A stretch of DNA of 64,000 bases, from assembly GCA_023143455.1 (NCBI GenBank), contig JAGLHT010000001.1, positions 1-64,000 on the forward strand, in the 5' to 3' direction. The position numbers were made by a program, and so were the translations under genes. Positions 7,889 to 16,640 of this stretch are shown here, piece after piece (the first letter of the stretch is position 1; each line of letters opens with the position of its first letter). The DNA is from Desulfobacterales bacterium. GTDB lineage: Bacteria; Desulfobacterota; Desulfobacteria; Desulfobacterales; Desulfobacteraceae. The notes beneath the pieces were generated by a model, which saw nothing but the letters and a program-made list of their open reading frames with translations, was not told where the DNA came from and ran no database searches.

Positions 7889-10606
7889 ATGGGATGTTCG
7901 ATTATGTTATCAAGGGAAAAAATCAAAACCGATATTGCAGATTCTGAAATTATTTTTCATCGGGGTGAAAAAATCTATGAAAATGATGCACTCCTCTATG
8001 AAGGAGATAATGGAAAAAATCTGTTCGACTTTCGATATGACGGTAATTACGGTGATTATGAGATTTGCATTGATCTTTTAAATGAAAACCACCCTGGAGT
8101 GTGCAGTTGCCCGTATCCTGGAGATGGGTGCAAACACATTGTTGCTTCACTTTTAAAAGTTCTTGATATTAATTTTGTAGGTGATGTAAACCCTGCTTTA
8201 CAAGTTGCCTCTGAACTATCTGAAATAGAGGACGAAATACCACAATATTTGACTTATGATGAAATTAAAGCTCAGGCATTGGATGACAGAAAAAAAAGAG
8301 CTAAAAAAGAAAATTTTAAGGTAATACAAGGAGATACATACAAAGGAGAACATCTTATTGAGACGTCCTCAAAAAGGCAATATCAAGTTACTATGCATGA
8401 CCCAAAAGCAGGTACAGGACATTGTAGCTGCCCTGATTTTCTTACCAACAGACTCAACACATGCAAACATATTATTTTTTTAACATATTATTTTTCCAAT
8501 ATAAAAGGTTTTAAAAACCAGATAATAAATGAACATTTTCCATTTATTGATATTTTCTGGGATTCAAAAAATAATTCACCAAAACTTTTCTTTGATCCAC
8601 AATTAGTCACTGACCCACAAACAATAAAACTTTTAGCCCAATATTTTAATGATGACGGGGATCAGATCAACAATGACCTTTCAAGTATTGTTGATCTGAT
8701 AGGGTCTGTGTATGTTAACAAACAGATCATCATACAACCTGAAGTCTTAATCAGGGCTCAAAGTCATTTACAGAACAATCATCTACAAACTTTGAAAAAA
8801 TCTTTTATTTTTGATTATTCAAAAATAAAAGCCAAACTCTATGACTACCAGAAGGAAGGCGTGGAATTTGCTCTTTTTAAAAAATCTGTTTTGATAGGTG
8901 ATGAGATGGGGCTTGGGAAAACACTCCAAGCTATTACATTATCTATCTTAAAAAAAGAACTTTTTGGGTTCAAAAAAGTTCTAATCATTACTCTTGCCTC
9001 TTTAAAAGATCAATGGAAAAGGGAAATCACTAATTTTACTGATGAAAGCTCCAAGGTTATCGAAGGAACCGCCCAACAACGAAGATCAATTTATCAAAGC
9101 CACTCAAGTTTTTTTAAAATCACTAATTACGAAGCTGTTCTCAGAGATATTACCATTATTTCAAAAATGAAACCGGATCTTATCATTCTTGATGAAGCCC
9201 AGCGAATAAAGAACTTTAACACCAAAACAGCAGATGCAGTGAAACAATTGCCACGAGATCATGCCATTATCTTAACAGGCACGCCACTTGAAAATAAACT
9301 TGAAGATGTTTATTCCATTATTCAATTTCTGGATCCGTACCTTGTAAGCCCATTATGGGATTTTGCCGGTAAACATTTTATGATTTCAAGAAAAGCCAAA
9401 GGAAAAATTATCGGATATCAACACCTGGACAAGTTGAGAGAAAAACTTAAGCATCTGGTAATACGCAGGAAAAAGAATGATGTCCTTAAAGATCTGCCAG
9501 AGACAGTGACCAATAATTATTATATTAACTTAAGCCAAAAACAGGACAAAATGCATTCGGGATTCATGTCTGCCCTTATTCCCATTCTCAGCAAAAAATT
9601 TTTAACACCAATTGATATCCAACGAATTCAGATGTATCTCTTAAAAATGAGAATGGTGTGTAACTCCACCTATCTCATTGATAAGAAAACAAATATTTCT
9701 CCTAAATTAGATGAATTTAAACCTATTATAGAAGAACTTGTAAAGGAAAATAATAGAAAGGTTGTTGTTTTCAGTGAATGGACCACCATGACTTTTCTTA
9801 TAGCAAAACATCTTTCCGATGTTAAAATTCCCTTTGTTGAACTTTCTGGTAAAGTACCGGTAAAAAAACGTCAGAAACTTATTGATGAATTTACAAATAA
9901 CCCTGACTGCAAAATTTTTCTTTCAACCGATGCCGGCGGTACCGGTCTAAATCTGCAGGCAGCAGACTGTGTTATAAATTTTGAACTGCCGTGGAACCCT
10001 GCCAAACTGAACCAGCGCACCGGAAGAGTGAACAGGATAGGACAGACAAGCAAATGCATCAATGTCATCAATCTTATTGCCAAACAAAGTATTGAAGAAA
10101 AAATACTATCGGGAATTCAGATGAAAACCGATCTGTTTAAAGGCGTTTTTGAAGATGGTAATGATTTTGTAGATTTTTCCAATGAAAAAAAAGCAGGTTT
10201 AATTAATAAACTGCGTGAAATGATGGATGAGGAACCTGATACAATAGCAAGACCTGAACCAAATGATCCTGTTGAAATCCCAGAAGATACTCCTTATTAT
10301 CTGAACCCAGAAGTATTAAATTCAGAGACAAAAAAAGATCAACAAGCCGATTATGCAGCAGAAGAGCCAGAACCTCTGCCTGTAGAAGCTCCAGAGAATA
10401 ATAAAACCTCACGCGAAAACGTTTTTGCAAACCAACCAGCCGACAAAATTGAAAATATACTGAATTCAGGCATGGAGTTTCTTGGTGGACTTATGGAAAT
10501 GGCTACTGGTCAGAAAATTGAAAAAAGTGCTGATCAGGAAAAAATGCTTAGCATAAATGAAAAAACAGGTGAGATTACAATGAAATTCAAATTACCAGGG
10601 TTTTAA
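7889..10606 (+). CDS. SWIM zinc-finger SNF2-family helicase/ATPase
   Basis: A 905-residue SF2 double-stranded-DNA translocase of the SNF2/Rad54-like group. Two SWIM-type Zn motifs occur in the N-terminal third: CxC...CxH at about 72-85 (CSCPYPGDGCKH) and again at about 179-195. The ATPase core follows with Walker A GDEMGLGKT (K344), DEAQ at 435-438, GTPLENKLEDVYS, and the C-terminal helicase motifs GGTGLNL and QRTGRVNRIGQ. A poorly conserved, acidic, proline-containing tail of about 140 residues ends the protein. The ATG at 7904 is an alternative start; neither has a good Shine-Dalgarno. The cellular role is not known from context. Confidence 0.88.
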   Translation: MGCSIMLSREKIKTDIADSEIIFHRGEKIYENDALLYEGDNGKNLFDFRYDGNYGDYEICIDLLNENHPGVCSCPYPGDGCKHIVASLLKVLDINFVGDVNPALQVASELSEIEDEIPQYLTYDEIKAQALDDRKKRAKKENFKVIQGDTYKGEHLIETSSKRQYQVTMHDPKAGTGHCSCPDFLTNRLNTCKHIIFLTYYFSNIKGFKNQIINEHFPFIDIFWDSKNNSPKLFFDPQLVTDPQTIKLLAQYFNDDGDQINNDLSSIVDLIGSVYVNKQIIIQPEVLIRAQSHLQNNHLQTLKKSFIFDYSKIKAKLYDYQKEGVEFALFKKSVLIGDEMGLGKTLQAITLSILKKELFGFKKVLIITLASLKDQWKREITNFTDESSKVIEGTAQQRRSIYQSHSSFFKITNYEAVLRDITIISKMKPDLIILDEAQRIKNFNTKTADAVKQLPRDHAIILTGTPLENKLEDVYSIIQFLDPYLVSPLWDFAGKHFMISRKAKGKIIGYQHLDKLREKLKHLVIRRKKNDVLKDLPETVTNNYYINLSQKQDKMHSGFMSALIPILSKKFLTPIDIQRIQMYLLKMRMVCNSTYLIDKKTNISPKLDEFKPIIEELVKENNRKVVVFSEWTTMTFLIAKHLSDVKIPFVELSGKVPVKKRQKLIDEFTNNPDCKIFLSTDAGGTGLNLQAADCVINFELPWNPAKLNQRTGRVNRIGQTSKCINVINLIAKQSIEEKILSGIQMKTDLFKGVFEDGNDFVDFSNEKKAGLINKLREMMDEEPDTIARPEPNDPVEIPEDTPYYLNPEVLNSETKKDQQADYAAEEPEPLPVEAPENNKTSRENVFANQPADKIENILNSGMEFLGGLMEMATGQKIEKSADQEKMLSINEKTGEITMKFKLPGF

Positions 10607-10686
10607 TAAATAATTTTTGAAGAGCTTAAAATTTTTTTTGCCAATCTTCCTTTAATTTAAGTTGGTTTGGCAAAATGGCAAAATCA

Positions 10687-10716
10687 TTGACAAAAGTATG
10701 TAATATAGGGTAAACT
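10687..10716 (+). promoter_or_regulatory. Candidate sigma-70 promoter of the psd-pssA operon
   Basis: A perfect -35 TTGACA (10687-10692), an 18-base spacer and a -10 TAAACT (10711-10716) lie just upstream of psd. This is the best promoter match in the first 20 kb. Confidence 0.55.
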
Positions 10717-10744
10717 CTAAAGTTTTTAACTATAAGTGAGTGAT

Positions 10745-11431
10745 ATGAATATAGAAAAAGAATTATCCAGGTCATATTTGCCAGTGGCTGTGCCTGGTTT
10801 GATACTCATTTTTATCAGTGCTATTCTTACTGGTCTGGCATTCTACTTTGAATTGGTTATCCTTGGTTGGATTGGTTTTTTTTTAACTGGTTTTGTATGT
10901 TGGTTTTTTCGAGATCCTGAAAGATTTATTCCCAAGCAGAAAGGGGCAATAGTTTCCCCTGCTGACGGGAAAGTAATTGTTGTAAAAAAAGTTATAGCGG
11001 GCGAGGGCGGCAGTGAATATGTTGATACTGAAGCTCTTAAAATAAGTATTTTTATGAATGTTTTTAGTGTCCATGTTAATAGAGTTCCGTTTGATGGGAT
11101 TGTTGAAGAAGTGAAATATACTCCTGGTAAGTTTTTTAATGCATCTTTTGATAAGGCATCGGTTCATAATGAAAGAAGTGCTTTAACAATTAAAACAAAA
11201 TCCGGTCACACTTTTAAAGTTGTTCAAATTGCAGGATTAATTGCAAGAAGAATTGTTTGCAAAATAGAAGAGAATTCTTTTCTCAGGTGCGGAGACCGTT
11301 ATGGTATGATTCGTTTTGGATCAAGGCTTGACCTTTATTTGCCATGCGATACAAAAGTTGTTGTAGAAGTAGGACAGAAAGTTAAAGCAGGATCATCCAT
11401 ATTGGGATACTTTAAGGAAAAGGAAATTTAA
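10745..11431 (+). CDS. psd: Phosphatidylserine decarboxylase proenzyme (short form)
   Basis: A membrane-associated pyruvoyl enzyme that converts phosphatidylserine to phosphatidylethanolamine. It is about 228 residues, the short archaeal/Desulfobacterota-type Psd. N-terminal hydrophobic segments are followed by FRDPER, SPADG, NVFSVHVNR and the self-cleavage site RFGSR; the serine (about residue 193) becomes the pyruvoyl group. A GTG at 10736 is also in frame, but only the ATG at 10745 has a partial Shine-Dalgarno (GTGAG). It is followed after 2 bases by pssA, the enzyme that makes its substrate. Confidence 0.94.
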   Translation: MNIEKELSRSYLPVAVPGLILIFISAILTGLAFYFELVILGWIGFFLTGFVCWFFRDPERFIPKQKGAIVSPADGKVIVVKKVIAGEGGSEYVDTEALKISIFMNVFSVHVNRVPFDGIVEEVKYTPGKFFNASFDKASVHNERSALTIKTKSGHTFKVVQIAGLIARRIVCKIEENSFLRCGDRYGMIRFGSRLDLYLPCDTKVVVEVGQKVKAGSSILGYFKEKEI

Positions 11432-11433
11432 AA

Positions 11434-12180
11434 ATGGAAAGGGAAAATTTAAAAAAAGGAATTTATATACTTCCTAATTTTTTCACATCCATGAATATAT
11501 TCTGTGGATTCTATGCTATTATTGCCTCTATTGATGCACGGTTTGCAGATGCAGCTATTGCTATTTTGATTGGAGGAATATTTGACCTTCTTGATGGTAA
11601 AATTGCAAGGGCTACTAATACCACAAGTAGATTTGGGTTAGAATATGATTCCCTTGCAGATCTTGTTACATTTGGTATGGCACCCTCTCTTATGATGATA
11701 CTTTGGGTGCTTAAACCCATGGGAAGACTTGGATGGGTTGCAGGTTTTCTTTTTATGATTTGCGGAGCACTTCGCCTTGCAAGATTTAATACAAAAGCCG
11801 GCACTCCTGAAAGCTCCGGTAACTTTGAAGGACTACCTATCCCAGCTGCTGCAGCCATGACAGCTATAACTGTATTATTATTCTCGCGATTTAATATTGA
11901 GCCTGATCCTTACAGAGTTGGTTTTTTGGTAATGTTATATTGTTTGTCTTTTTGCATGGTAAGTTCAATTAAATATCAAAGTTTTAAAAAAGTATCTTTT
12001 TTTAATAAAATGAAGTTTAATTGGCTTGTGGGTCTGGTATTAATTCTTGCAACAGTGGTGTATGAACCGTGGATAGTTTTATTTGCAGCCTTGTCTGTCT
12101 ATGTTCTTTCAGGACCTTTATTCTTCCTTTATTCTCACCATATCATGTTTCCATGGCAGAAAAATAAAAAAAAAAAATAG
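11434..12180 (+). CDS. pssA: CDP-diacylglycerol-serine O-phosphatidyltransferase
   Basis: An integral membrane CDP-alcohol phosphatidyltransferase that makes phosphatidylserine from CDP-diacylglycerol and serine. The catalytic signature D-G-x2-A-R-x8-G-x3-D-x3-D is intact: D54, G55, A58, R59, G68, D72 and D76. About six to eight hydrophobic segments are visible in 248 residues. The gene is coupled to psd (2-base gap), so the two enzymes form a complete phosphatidylethanolamine branch. It ends in a Lys-rich tail encoded by a run of 12 A residues just before the stop, a possible slippage site of uncertain effect. Confidence 0.95.
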   Translation: MERENLKKGIYILPNFFTSMNIFCGFYAIIASIDARFADAAIAILIGGIFDLLDGKIARATNTTSRFGLEYDSLADLVTFGMAPSLMMILWVLKPMGRLGWVAGFLFMICGALRLARFNTKAGTPESSGNFEGLPIPAAAAMTAITVLLFSRFNIEPDPYRVGFLVMLYCLSFCMVSSIKYQSFKKVSFFNKMKFNWLVGLVLILATVVYEPWIVLFAALSVYVLSGPLFFLYSHHIMFPWQKNKKKK

Positions 12181-12213
12181 AATATTTGAAATATTTTTTA
12201 TACAGAGGTTAAA

Positions 12214-13236
12214 ATGAACGAAAGAAAATTTAATGTCATAGTCGCTGGTGCAACAGGAGCTGTCGGCACTCAAATGCTGACCTGTCTCGAAGAACAAGAA
12301 TTTCCTGTTAATAATTTTAAACTCCTTGCATCAAGTCGTTCTGCTGGGAAAAAAATTAAATTTAAAGGTGAAACATTTGTTGTTGAAGAAATGACAAAAG
12401 ATTCATTCAAAGGATATGATATAGCTCTTTTCTCAGCCGGAGGCTCAACAAGTCTAAAGTTTGCTCCAGCATCAGCAGAAGCTGGATGTGTTGTAGTTGA
12501 TAATTCCAGTGCCTGGCGAATGGACCCAAAGATTCCTCTTGTTGTTCCTGAAGTAAACCCTGAAGCTATTGCACAATATAAAAATAAAGGTATTATTGCA
12601 AACCCTAATTGTTCAACTATACAAATGGTGGTTGCCTTAAACCCAATATATAAAAATTTTGGCATTAAGAGACTTGTTATCTCAACATACCAGTCTGTTT
12701 CAGGTACTGGTGTTAAAGCCGTGAATGAGCTTAGAGAGCAGACAAAAGCCTTTGTGGAGGGCAGATCCCCAGTAGCAGAAGTTTATCCACATCCAATAGC
12801 TTTTAATGTGCTTCCCCATATAGATTCTTTTCTTGATTCTGGTTATTCAAAGGAAGAGGAAAAAATGATTAATGAGACAAGAAAAATTTTTAATGATCAA
12901 AGCATAAGGATAACAGCTACAGCCGCACGAGTACCTGTTTTTAATTCTCATTCTGAGTCTGTGAATATTGAAACTCACAAACATGCAACTTGTGAACAGA
13001 TTAGAGATCTTCTAAAAACTGCCCATGGCATAAAGGTGCTGGATGACCCTCAGAATAATGTTTATCCTCTTGCATTAGACGCCCATGGTAGTGATTTGAC
13101 ATTTGTAGGAAGAATAAGACAGGATTTAAGTATTGAAAATGGGATTGATATCTGGATTGTTTCTGATAATATCAGAAAAGGTGCAGCAACAAACACTGTT
13201 CAGATAGGCAAACTATTAGCAGAAAATTATTTGTAA
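12214..13236 (+). CDS. asd: Aspartate-semialdehyde dehydrogenase
   Basis: A cytoplasmic NADPH enzyme that reduces aspartyl phosphate to aspartate semialdehyde, the branch point to lysine/diaminopimelate, threonine and methionine. The 340 residues show the N-terminal nucleotide-binding GATGAVGT, the catalytic cysteine C133 in NPNCST, the SVSGTG motif and the substrate-binding region with NVLPHID. The Shine-Dalgarno is AGAGG. It sits between phospholipid genes and greA-rpoZ, an arrangement consistent with a growth-linked operon. Confidence 0.97.
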   Translation: MNERKFNVIVAGATGAVGTQMLTCLEEQEFPVNNFKLLASSRSAGKKIKFKGETFVVEEMTKDSFKGYDIALFSAGGSTSLKFAPASAEAGCVVVDNSSAWRMDPKIPLVVPEVNPEAIAQYKNKGIIANPNCSTIQMVVALNPIYKNFGIKRLVISTYQSVSGTGVKAVNELREQTKAFVEGRSPVAEVYPHPIAFNVLPHIDSFLDSGYSKEEEKMINETRKIFNDQSIRITATAARVPVFNSHSESVNIETHKHATCEQIRDLLKTAHGIKVLDDPQNNVYPLALDAHGSDLTFVGRIRQDLSIENGIDIWIVSDNIRKGAATNTVQIGKLLAENYL

Positions 13237-13255
13237 ATTATGGAGAAGTAAAGAT

Positions 13256-13723
13256 TTGGATAGGATACCAATAACTAAACAAGGTTACGAAGCTTTAAAT
13301 GCAGAGCTTAAAAAATTAAAAAGTATTGATCGACCGGAAAACATTAAGGCAATTGCAACTGCAAGGGCCCATGGTGATCTTTCAGAAAATGCGGAATTCC
13401 ATGCTGCAAAAGAGAAACAGTCTTTTCTTCAGGGTAGAATTGGTGAGATTGGATACAAATTAGCTAATGCTGAAGTAATTGATCCAACTACTATAAACAA
13501 AGATTCTATTAGGTTTTCCTGTAAAGTACTGGTTGAAAATATTGATACAGAAGAAGAAGTTGAATATCAGATAGTTGGTGAGGATGAGGCAAATATCAAG
13601 GAAGGAAAAATATCAGTTACTTCGCCTCTTGGAAGAGCGCTTCTCGGTAAAAAACCTGGTGATGAAGTAGTTGTCCAGGCGCCTGGCGGAAAAAGGCTTT
13701 ATGAAGTCATTGATATTTTATAA
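13256..13723 (+). CDS. greA: Transcription elongation factor GreA
   Basis: GreA rescues backtracked RNA polymerase by stimulating transcript cleavage through the secondary channel. The 155-residue product has an N-terminal coiled coil (about 1-75) with the acidic tip motif ARAHGDLSENAEFHAAKE, and a C-terminal FKBP-like domain ending PGGKRLYEV. Translation starts at TTG with GGAG nine bases upstream. It lies 16 bases before rpoZ, so a polymerase-associated factor and the omega subunit are made together. Confidence 0.97.
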   Translation: MDRIPITKQGYEALNAELKKLKSIDRPENIKAIATARAHGDLSENAEFHAAKEKQSFLQGRIGEIGYKLANAEVIDPTTINKDSIRFSCKVLVENIDTEEEVEYQIVGEDEANIKEGKISVTSPLGRALLGKKPGDEVVVQAPGGKRLYEVIDIL

Positions 13724-13739
13724 ATAAGGAGGTTTACAT

Positions 13740-13946
13740 TTGGCAAGAGTTACAATTGAAGATTGTTTAAAAAATGTTGAGAACAGGTTTCAGCTTGTTC
13801 ACTTAGCGGCTAAGCGTGTAAGACAGGTTAGAGAGGGTGGAGATTTTCTAATTAAATCTAGAAATAAAGATGTTGTCACTGTTTTACGTGAAATAGCAGC
13901 TAAACGGGTTATAGTTAAAAAAAATGAGGATAGTTCGGAAGACTAA
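13740..13946 (+). CDS. rpoZ: RNA polymerase omega subunit
   Basis: The small omega subunit helps assemble beta' into RNA polymerase. It is 68 residues and opens [10 protein letters not shown], followed by the conserved [15 protein letters not shown] helix. A strong AAGGAGGT Shine-Dalgarno precedes the TTG start. It is encoded in the same run as greA. The C-terminal tail is short and acidic. Confidence 0.95.
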   Translation: MARVTIEDCLKNVENRFQLVHLAAKRVRQVREGGDFLIKSRNKDVVTVLREIAAKRVIVKKNEDSSED

Positions 13947-13952
13947 CTTTTT

Positions 13953-14660
13953 TTGAGTGTTAAAAAAAAAATTAATCATGCTGTGGGTAAAGCAATTCAT
14001 GATTACAACATGATTATGGATAAAGAAAATATACTGGTCTGTGTCTCAGGCGGGAAAGACAGCCTTGCTCTATTAAATATTTTATTTTCTTTTCAAAAAA
14101 AAGCCCCTGTTGATTATAATATATTCCCAGTTTATATTGATTTGGGATTTAAAAACTCATTTGCCAAAGAGTTGAAAGCCTATGTTAATGAGCATTATGG
14201 TCCCCTCAGAATAGAATATACTGATTATGGAGTATATGCACATTCTGAAAACAATAAAGTAAATCCATGTTTTTTATGTTCAAAATTACGGCGGAAACGG
14301 TTTTTTGAAATAGCGCAGGAGTTAGGATGTCAAAAAATTGCATTGGGTCATAATAAAGATGACATTATTGAAACCTTTTTTATTAATATGCTATATGCAG
14401 GTAGGTTAGATACCATGAAGCCAGGGCAATCTTTTTTTGATGATAAATTTCAGATCATAAGGCCTTTGAGTTATCTTGATAAAGATGAGATTATCGAATT
14501 TTGTTTAAAATCTGATTTTCCAGAGTTTGTTAACTCATGCCCCAGTGATGGGATGTCTAAGCGAGAGACTATCAGGGATTTGTTAAATAATTTATATAAT
14601 GAAAATGGTCATGTGAAACGTAATATTTTTAAGGCCATGGGGCAAGTGATAAATGATTGA
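13953..14660 (+). CDS. TtcA-family PP-loop ATPase (tRNA thiolation-like)
   Basis: A 235-residue N-type ATP pyrophosphatase of the TtcA/TtuA group. These enzymes adenylate a tRNA base and install sulfur using an iron-sulfur cluster. The PP-loop is SGGKDS at 32-37. Cysteines likely to bind the cluster are C107 and C110 (CFLC) and one near residue 196 (NSCPSDG). GHNKDDIIETF is also conserved. It starts at TTG 6 bases after rpoZ and overlaps folE2 by 8 bases. Whether it makes 2-thiocytidine (TtcA) cannot be decided from sequence alone. Confidence 0.82.
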   Translation: MSVKKKINHAVGKAIHDYNMIMDKENILVCVSGGKDSLALLNILFSFQKKAPVDYNIFPVYIDLGFKNSFAKELKAYVNEHYGPLRIEYTDYGVYAHSENNKVNPCFLCSKLRRKRFFEIAQELGCQKIALGHNKDDIIETFFINMLYAGRLDTMKPGQSFFDDKFQIIRPLSYLDKDEIIEFCLKSDFPEFVNSCPSDGMSKRETIRDLLNNLYNENGHVKRNIFKAMGQVIND

Positions 14661-15429
14661 TATTCAAAATCAACCTGATTTTAGAAAAATCCCAATTGAT
14701 AAGGTTGGCATCAAAGAATTAAAATATCCTGTGAAAGTGCGTGATAAATCAAAAGGGCTTCAATCTACTGTTGCTAAAATCAGTATGTTTGTTGATCTCC
14801 CTCATCAGCTAAAAGGCACTCACATGAGCCGGTTTGTTGAAATGCTCCATCAATTCAGGCAACAAGTGTCTTTAGAATCTTTAACAAATATTTTAGAAGA
14901 TATGAAAGAGACCTTAGGAGCTGAATCTTCTCATATTGAGATTGATTTTCCTTATTTTATTAACAAAAAAGCCCCGGTTTCAGGTACTCCAGGACTTATG
15001 GATTATTCCTGCACCATAATTGGGTCTTCAGACAGAAATAATAATACAGATATTATTTTGAAGGTGGCTGTCCCTGTAACATCTGTTTGTCCCTGTTCAA
15101 AGGAAATAAGTGAATACGGAGCACATAATCAGCGTGGCCAAGTGCTTGTAAGCGCAAGATTTAAAAAATTTATCTGGATAGAAGATATTGTAGATATTGT
15201 AGAAAAATCAGCATCATGCGAGCTTTATTCTGTTCTTAAAAGAGAAGATGAAAAATATGTTACAGAAAGTGCTTATGACAAACCCATGTTTGTGGAAGAT
15301 CTTGTAAGAGAAGTAGCATCTGAGTTGATAGCTGATAATAATATTACATGGTTTGCAGTAAGCGCTGAAAACTTTGAGTCCATTCATAATCACAGCGCAT
15401 ACGCCTATATTGAAAAAGGTCAGATTTAG
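14653..15429 (+). CDS. folE2: GTP cyclohydrolase FolE2 (type IB)
   Basis: Catalyses the first step of tetrahydrofolate and queuosine synthesis, GTP to 7,8-dihydroneopterin triphosphate. FolE2 can use metals other than zinc. The 258 residues carry the family signature TSVCPCSKEISEYGAHNQR with the metal-ligand cysteine at about 146, and the ISMFVDLPHQLKGTHMSRF region near 45-65. It overlaps the upstream PP-loop gene by 8 bases. The gene is the last of the psd-to-folE2 run and converges on dacB with only 5 bases between them. Confidence 0.95.
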   Translation: MIDIQNQPDFRKIPIDKVGIKELKYPVKVRDKSKGLQSTVAKISMFVDLPHQLKGTHMSRFVEMLHQFRQQVSLESLTNILEDMKETLGAESSHIEIDFPYFINKKAPVSGTPGLMDYSCTIIGSSDRNNNTDIILKVAVPVTSVCPCSKEISEYGAHNQRGQVLVSARFKKFIWIEDIVDIVEKSASCELYSVLKREDEKYVTESAYDKPMFVEDLVREVASELIADNNITWFAVSAENFESIHNHSAYAYIEKGQI

Positions 15430-15434
15430 AAATT

Positions 15435-16631
15435 TTAAAGATTCTCAACTTTTTTTCCCATTTGTTTTAGAATATCATTATATCCTTTGTTTTTTTCGTT
15501 TATCATTATTACATACGGATACAAAGATTTATTTTTTCCCCTAATATAACCCGCTCTTGTTTTTATTCCCGAAAGAGTACCTGTCTTATAAAATCCTTTG
15601 TCATCTTTTCTCAATAAATTGTGATAGGGCATAAATTGTATCAAGATTTTTACCATATTTTCAGACGAGATCTGGTTTTTACGTGAGATTCCCGAACCTT
15701 CATCGTATTTAATTTGTAAGTTCTGAAAATTTGCTGACAAATATGCGTTGATGGCTGAAATAGATTTCTTAAGATTGGAAGGGGCTCCTGAAACATGTGC
15801 TCCCATTGTTAATAAAAGTTGATTTGCCATAAAATTATTTGAATATTTTAAAAGGTTTTGAATTATTCCCAATAATTTTTTTTCTGAATTGTATATTAAG
15901 AAAGGGCCTTCATTTTTAAGTGTTGTTCTATATAAAATTTGCCCTGAAATATTTATCCCATCTTCTTTAAGAAAGTATTTAACAAGAGATCCTGGATAGG
16001 ATAAACTTTCCTTTTTTGACAGGGTAATTCTGCCATTTTTTAAACCGGTTGCAATTATTTTTTTTTCAAATATTGGTAACATGGGAGTTTGTTTTTCAGC
16101 ACTTATAATTTCATTATTTGTAGTATCTGTTTTAAAAAACACTGTGTTGAAATTCGCACACAAAGCACTCTGGTAAGCATCATACGGGTTTAATGTGTCA
16201 CCTCTACCAGGAATATTGATATTGTCTTCAAAAAAAGAATGGTCAAGAATAATATTATTAAGAACTAATATTTTTTCTTTTTTTAATTTCAATGCCAGGA
16301 GCTTGCTTGCTTTTTTTATTTCTTCAGATATAAATAATGGGTCTCCAAAACCCTTAATGGAGAGGTCAGAAGTTAGTTTATTGTAATAAAAATGTGTTTG
16401 GTATTTATAATTTTCTCCAAGATAGGAGATCGCAGCAAGTGCTGTAACTATTTTAAATATTGATGCAGGGATTAAGGGCTTGTTTGCATTGTTAGAGATT
16501 AATGCTTTTCCGTATTTGTCTGCAAGGAGAAATCCAATATTATCATTTTCAGCTTGGGCAAAAGAAAAATTAGCAGGAGCTGAAAATATAAGAAAAACAA
16601 CTATACCTATAAGTGATTTTTTTCTATTCAT
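15435..16631 (-). CDS. dacB: D-alanyl-D-alanine carboxypeptidase/endopeptidase (PBP4/DacB, S13 family)
   Basis: A periplasmic low-molecular-mass penicillin-binding protein that trims or cleaves peptidoglycan cross-links. The 398 residues begin with a signal peptide ending near AQA (about 25-27). The three active-site motifs are present: SIFK at 57-60, SNN at 264-266, and KTG at 349-351. At 398 residues it is shorter than E. coli DacB (477), so the inserted domain is probably reduced. It lies 9 bases downstream of the M18 aminopeptidase gene on the same strand. Confidence 0.9.
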   Translation of the reverse strand: MNRKKSLIGIVVFLIFSAPANFSFAQAENDNIGFLLADKYGKALISNNANKPLIPASIFKIVTALAAISYLGENYKYQTHFYYNKLTSDLSIKGFGDPLFISEEIKKASKLLALKLKKEKILVLNNIILDHSFFEDNINIPGRGDTLNPYDAYQSALCANFNTVFFKTDTTNNEIISAEKQTPMLPIFEKKIIATGLKNGRITLSKKESLSYPGSLVKYFLKEDGINISGQILYRTTLKNEGPFLIYNSEKKLLGIIQNLLKYSNNFMANQLLLTMGAHVSGAPSNLKKSISAINAYLSANFQNLQIKYDEGSGISRKNQISSENMVKILIQFMPYHNLLRKDDKGFYKTGTLSGIKTRAGYIRGKNKSLYPYVIMINEKNKGYNDILKQMGKKVENL

Positions 16632-16640
16632 CCTTTTTAT

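Noticed and set aside
10637-10676. Inverted repeat TTTTGCCAA...TTGGCAAAA after the helicase gene
   Set aside because: The loop is about 20 bases and no T run follows on either strand, so it was not called a terminator.
12166-12177. A12 tract at the end of pssA as a programmed slippage site
   Set aside because: It only encodes a Lys tail right before the stop, and changed length would barely alter the enzyme.
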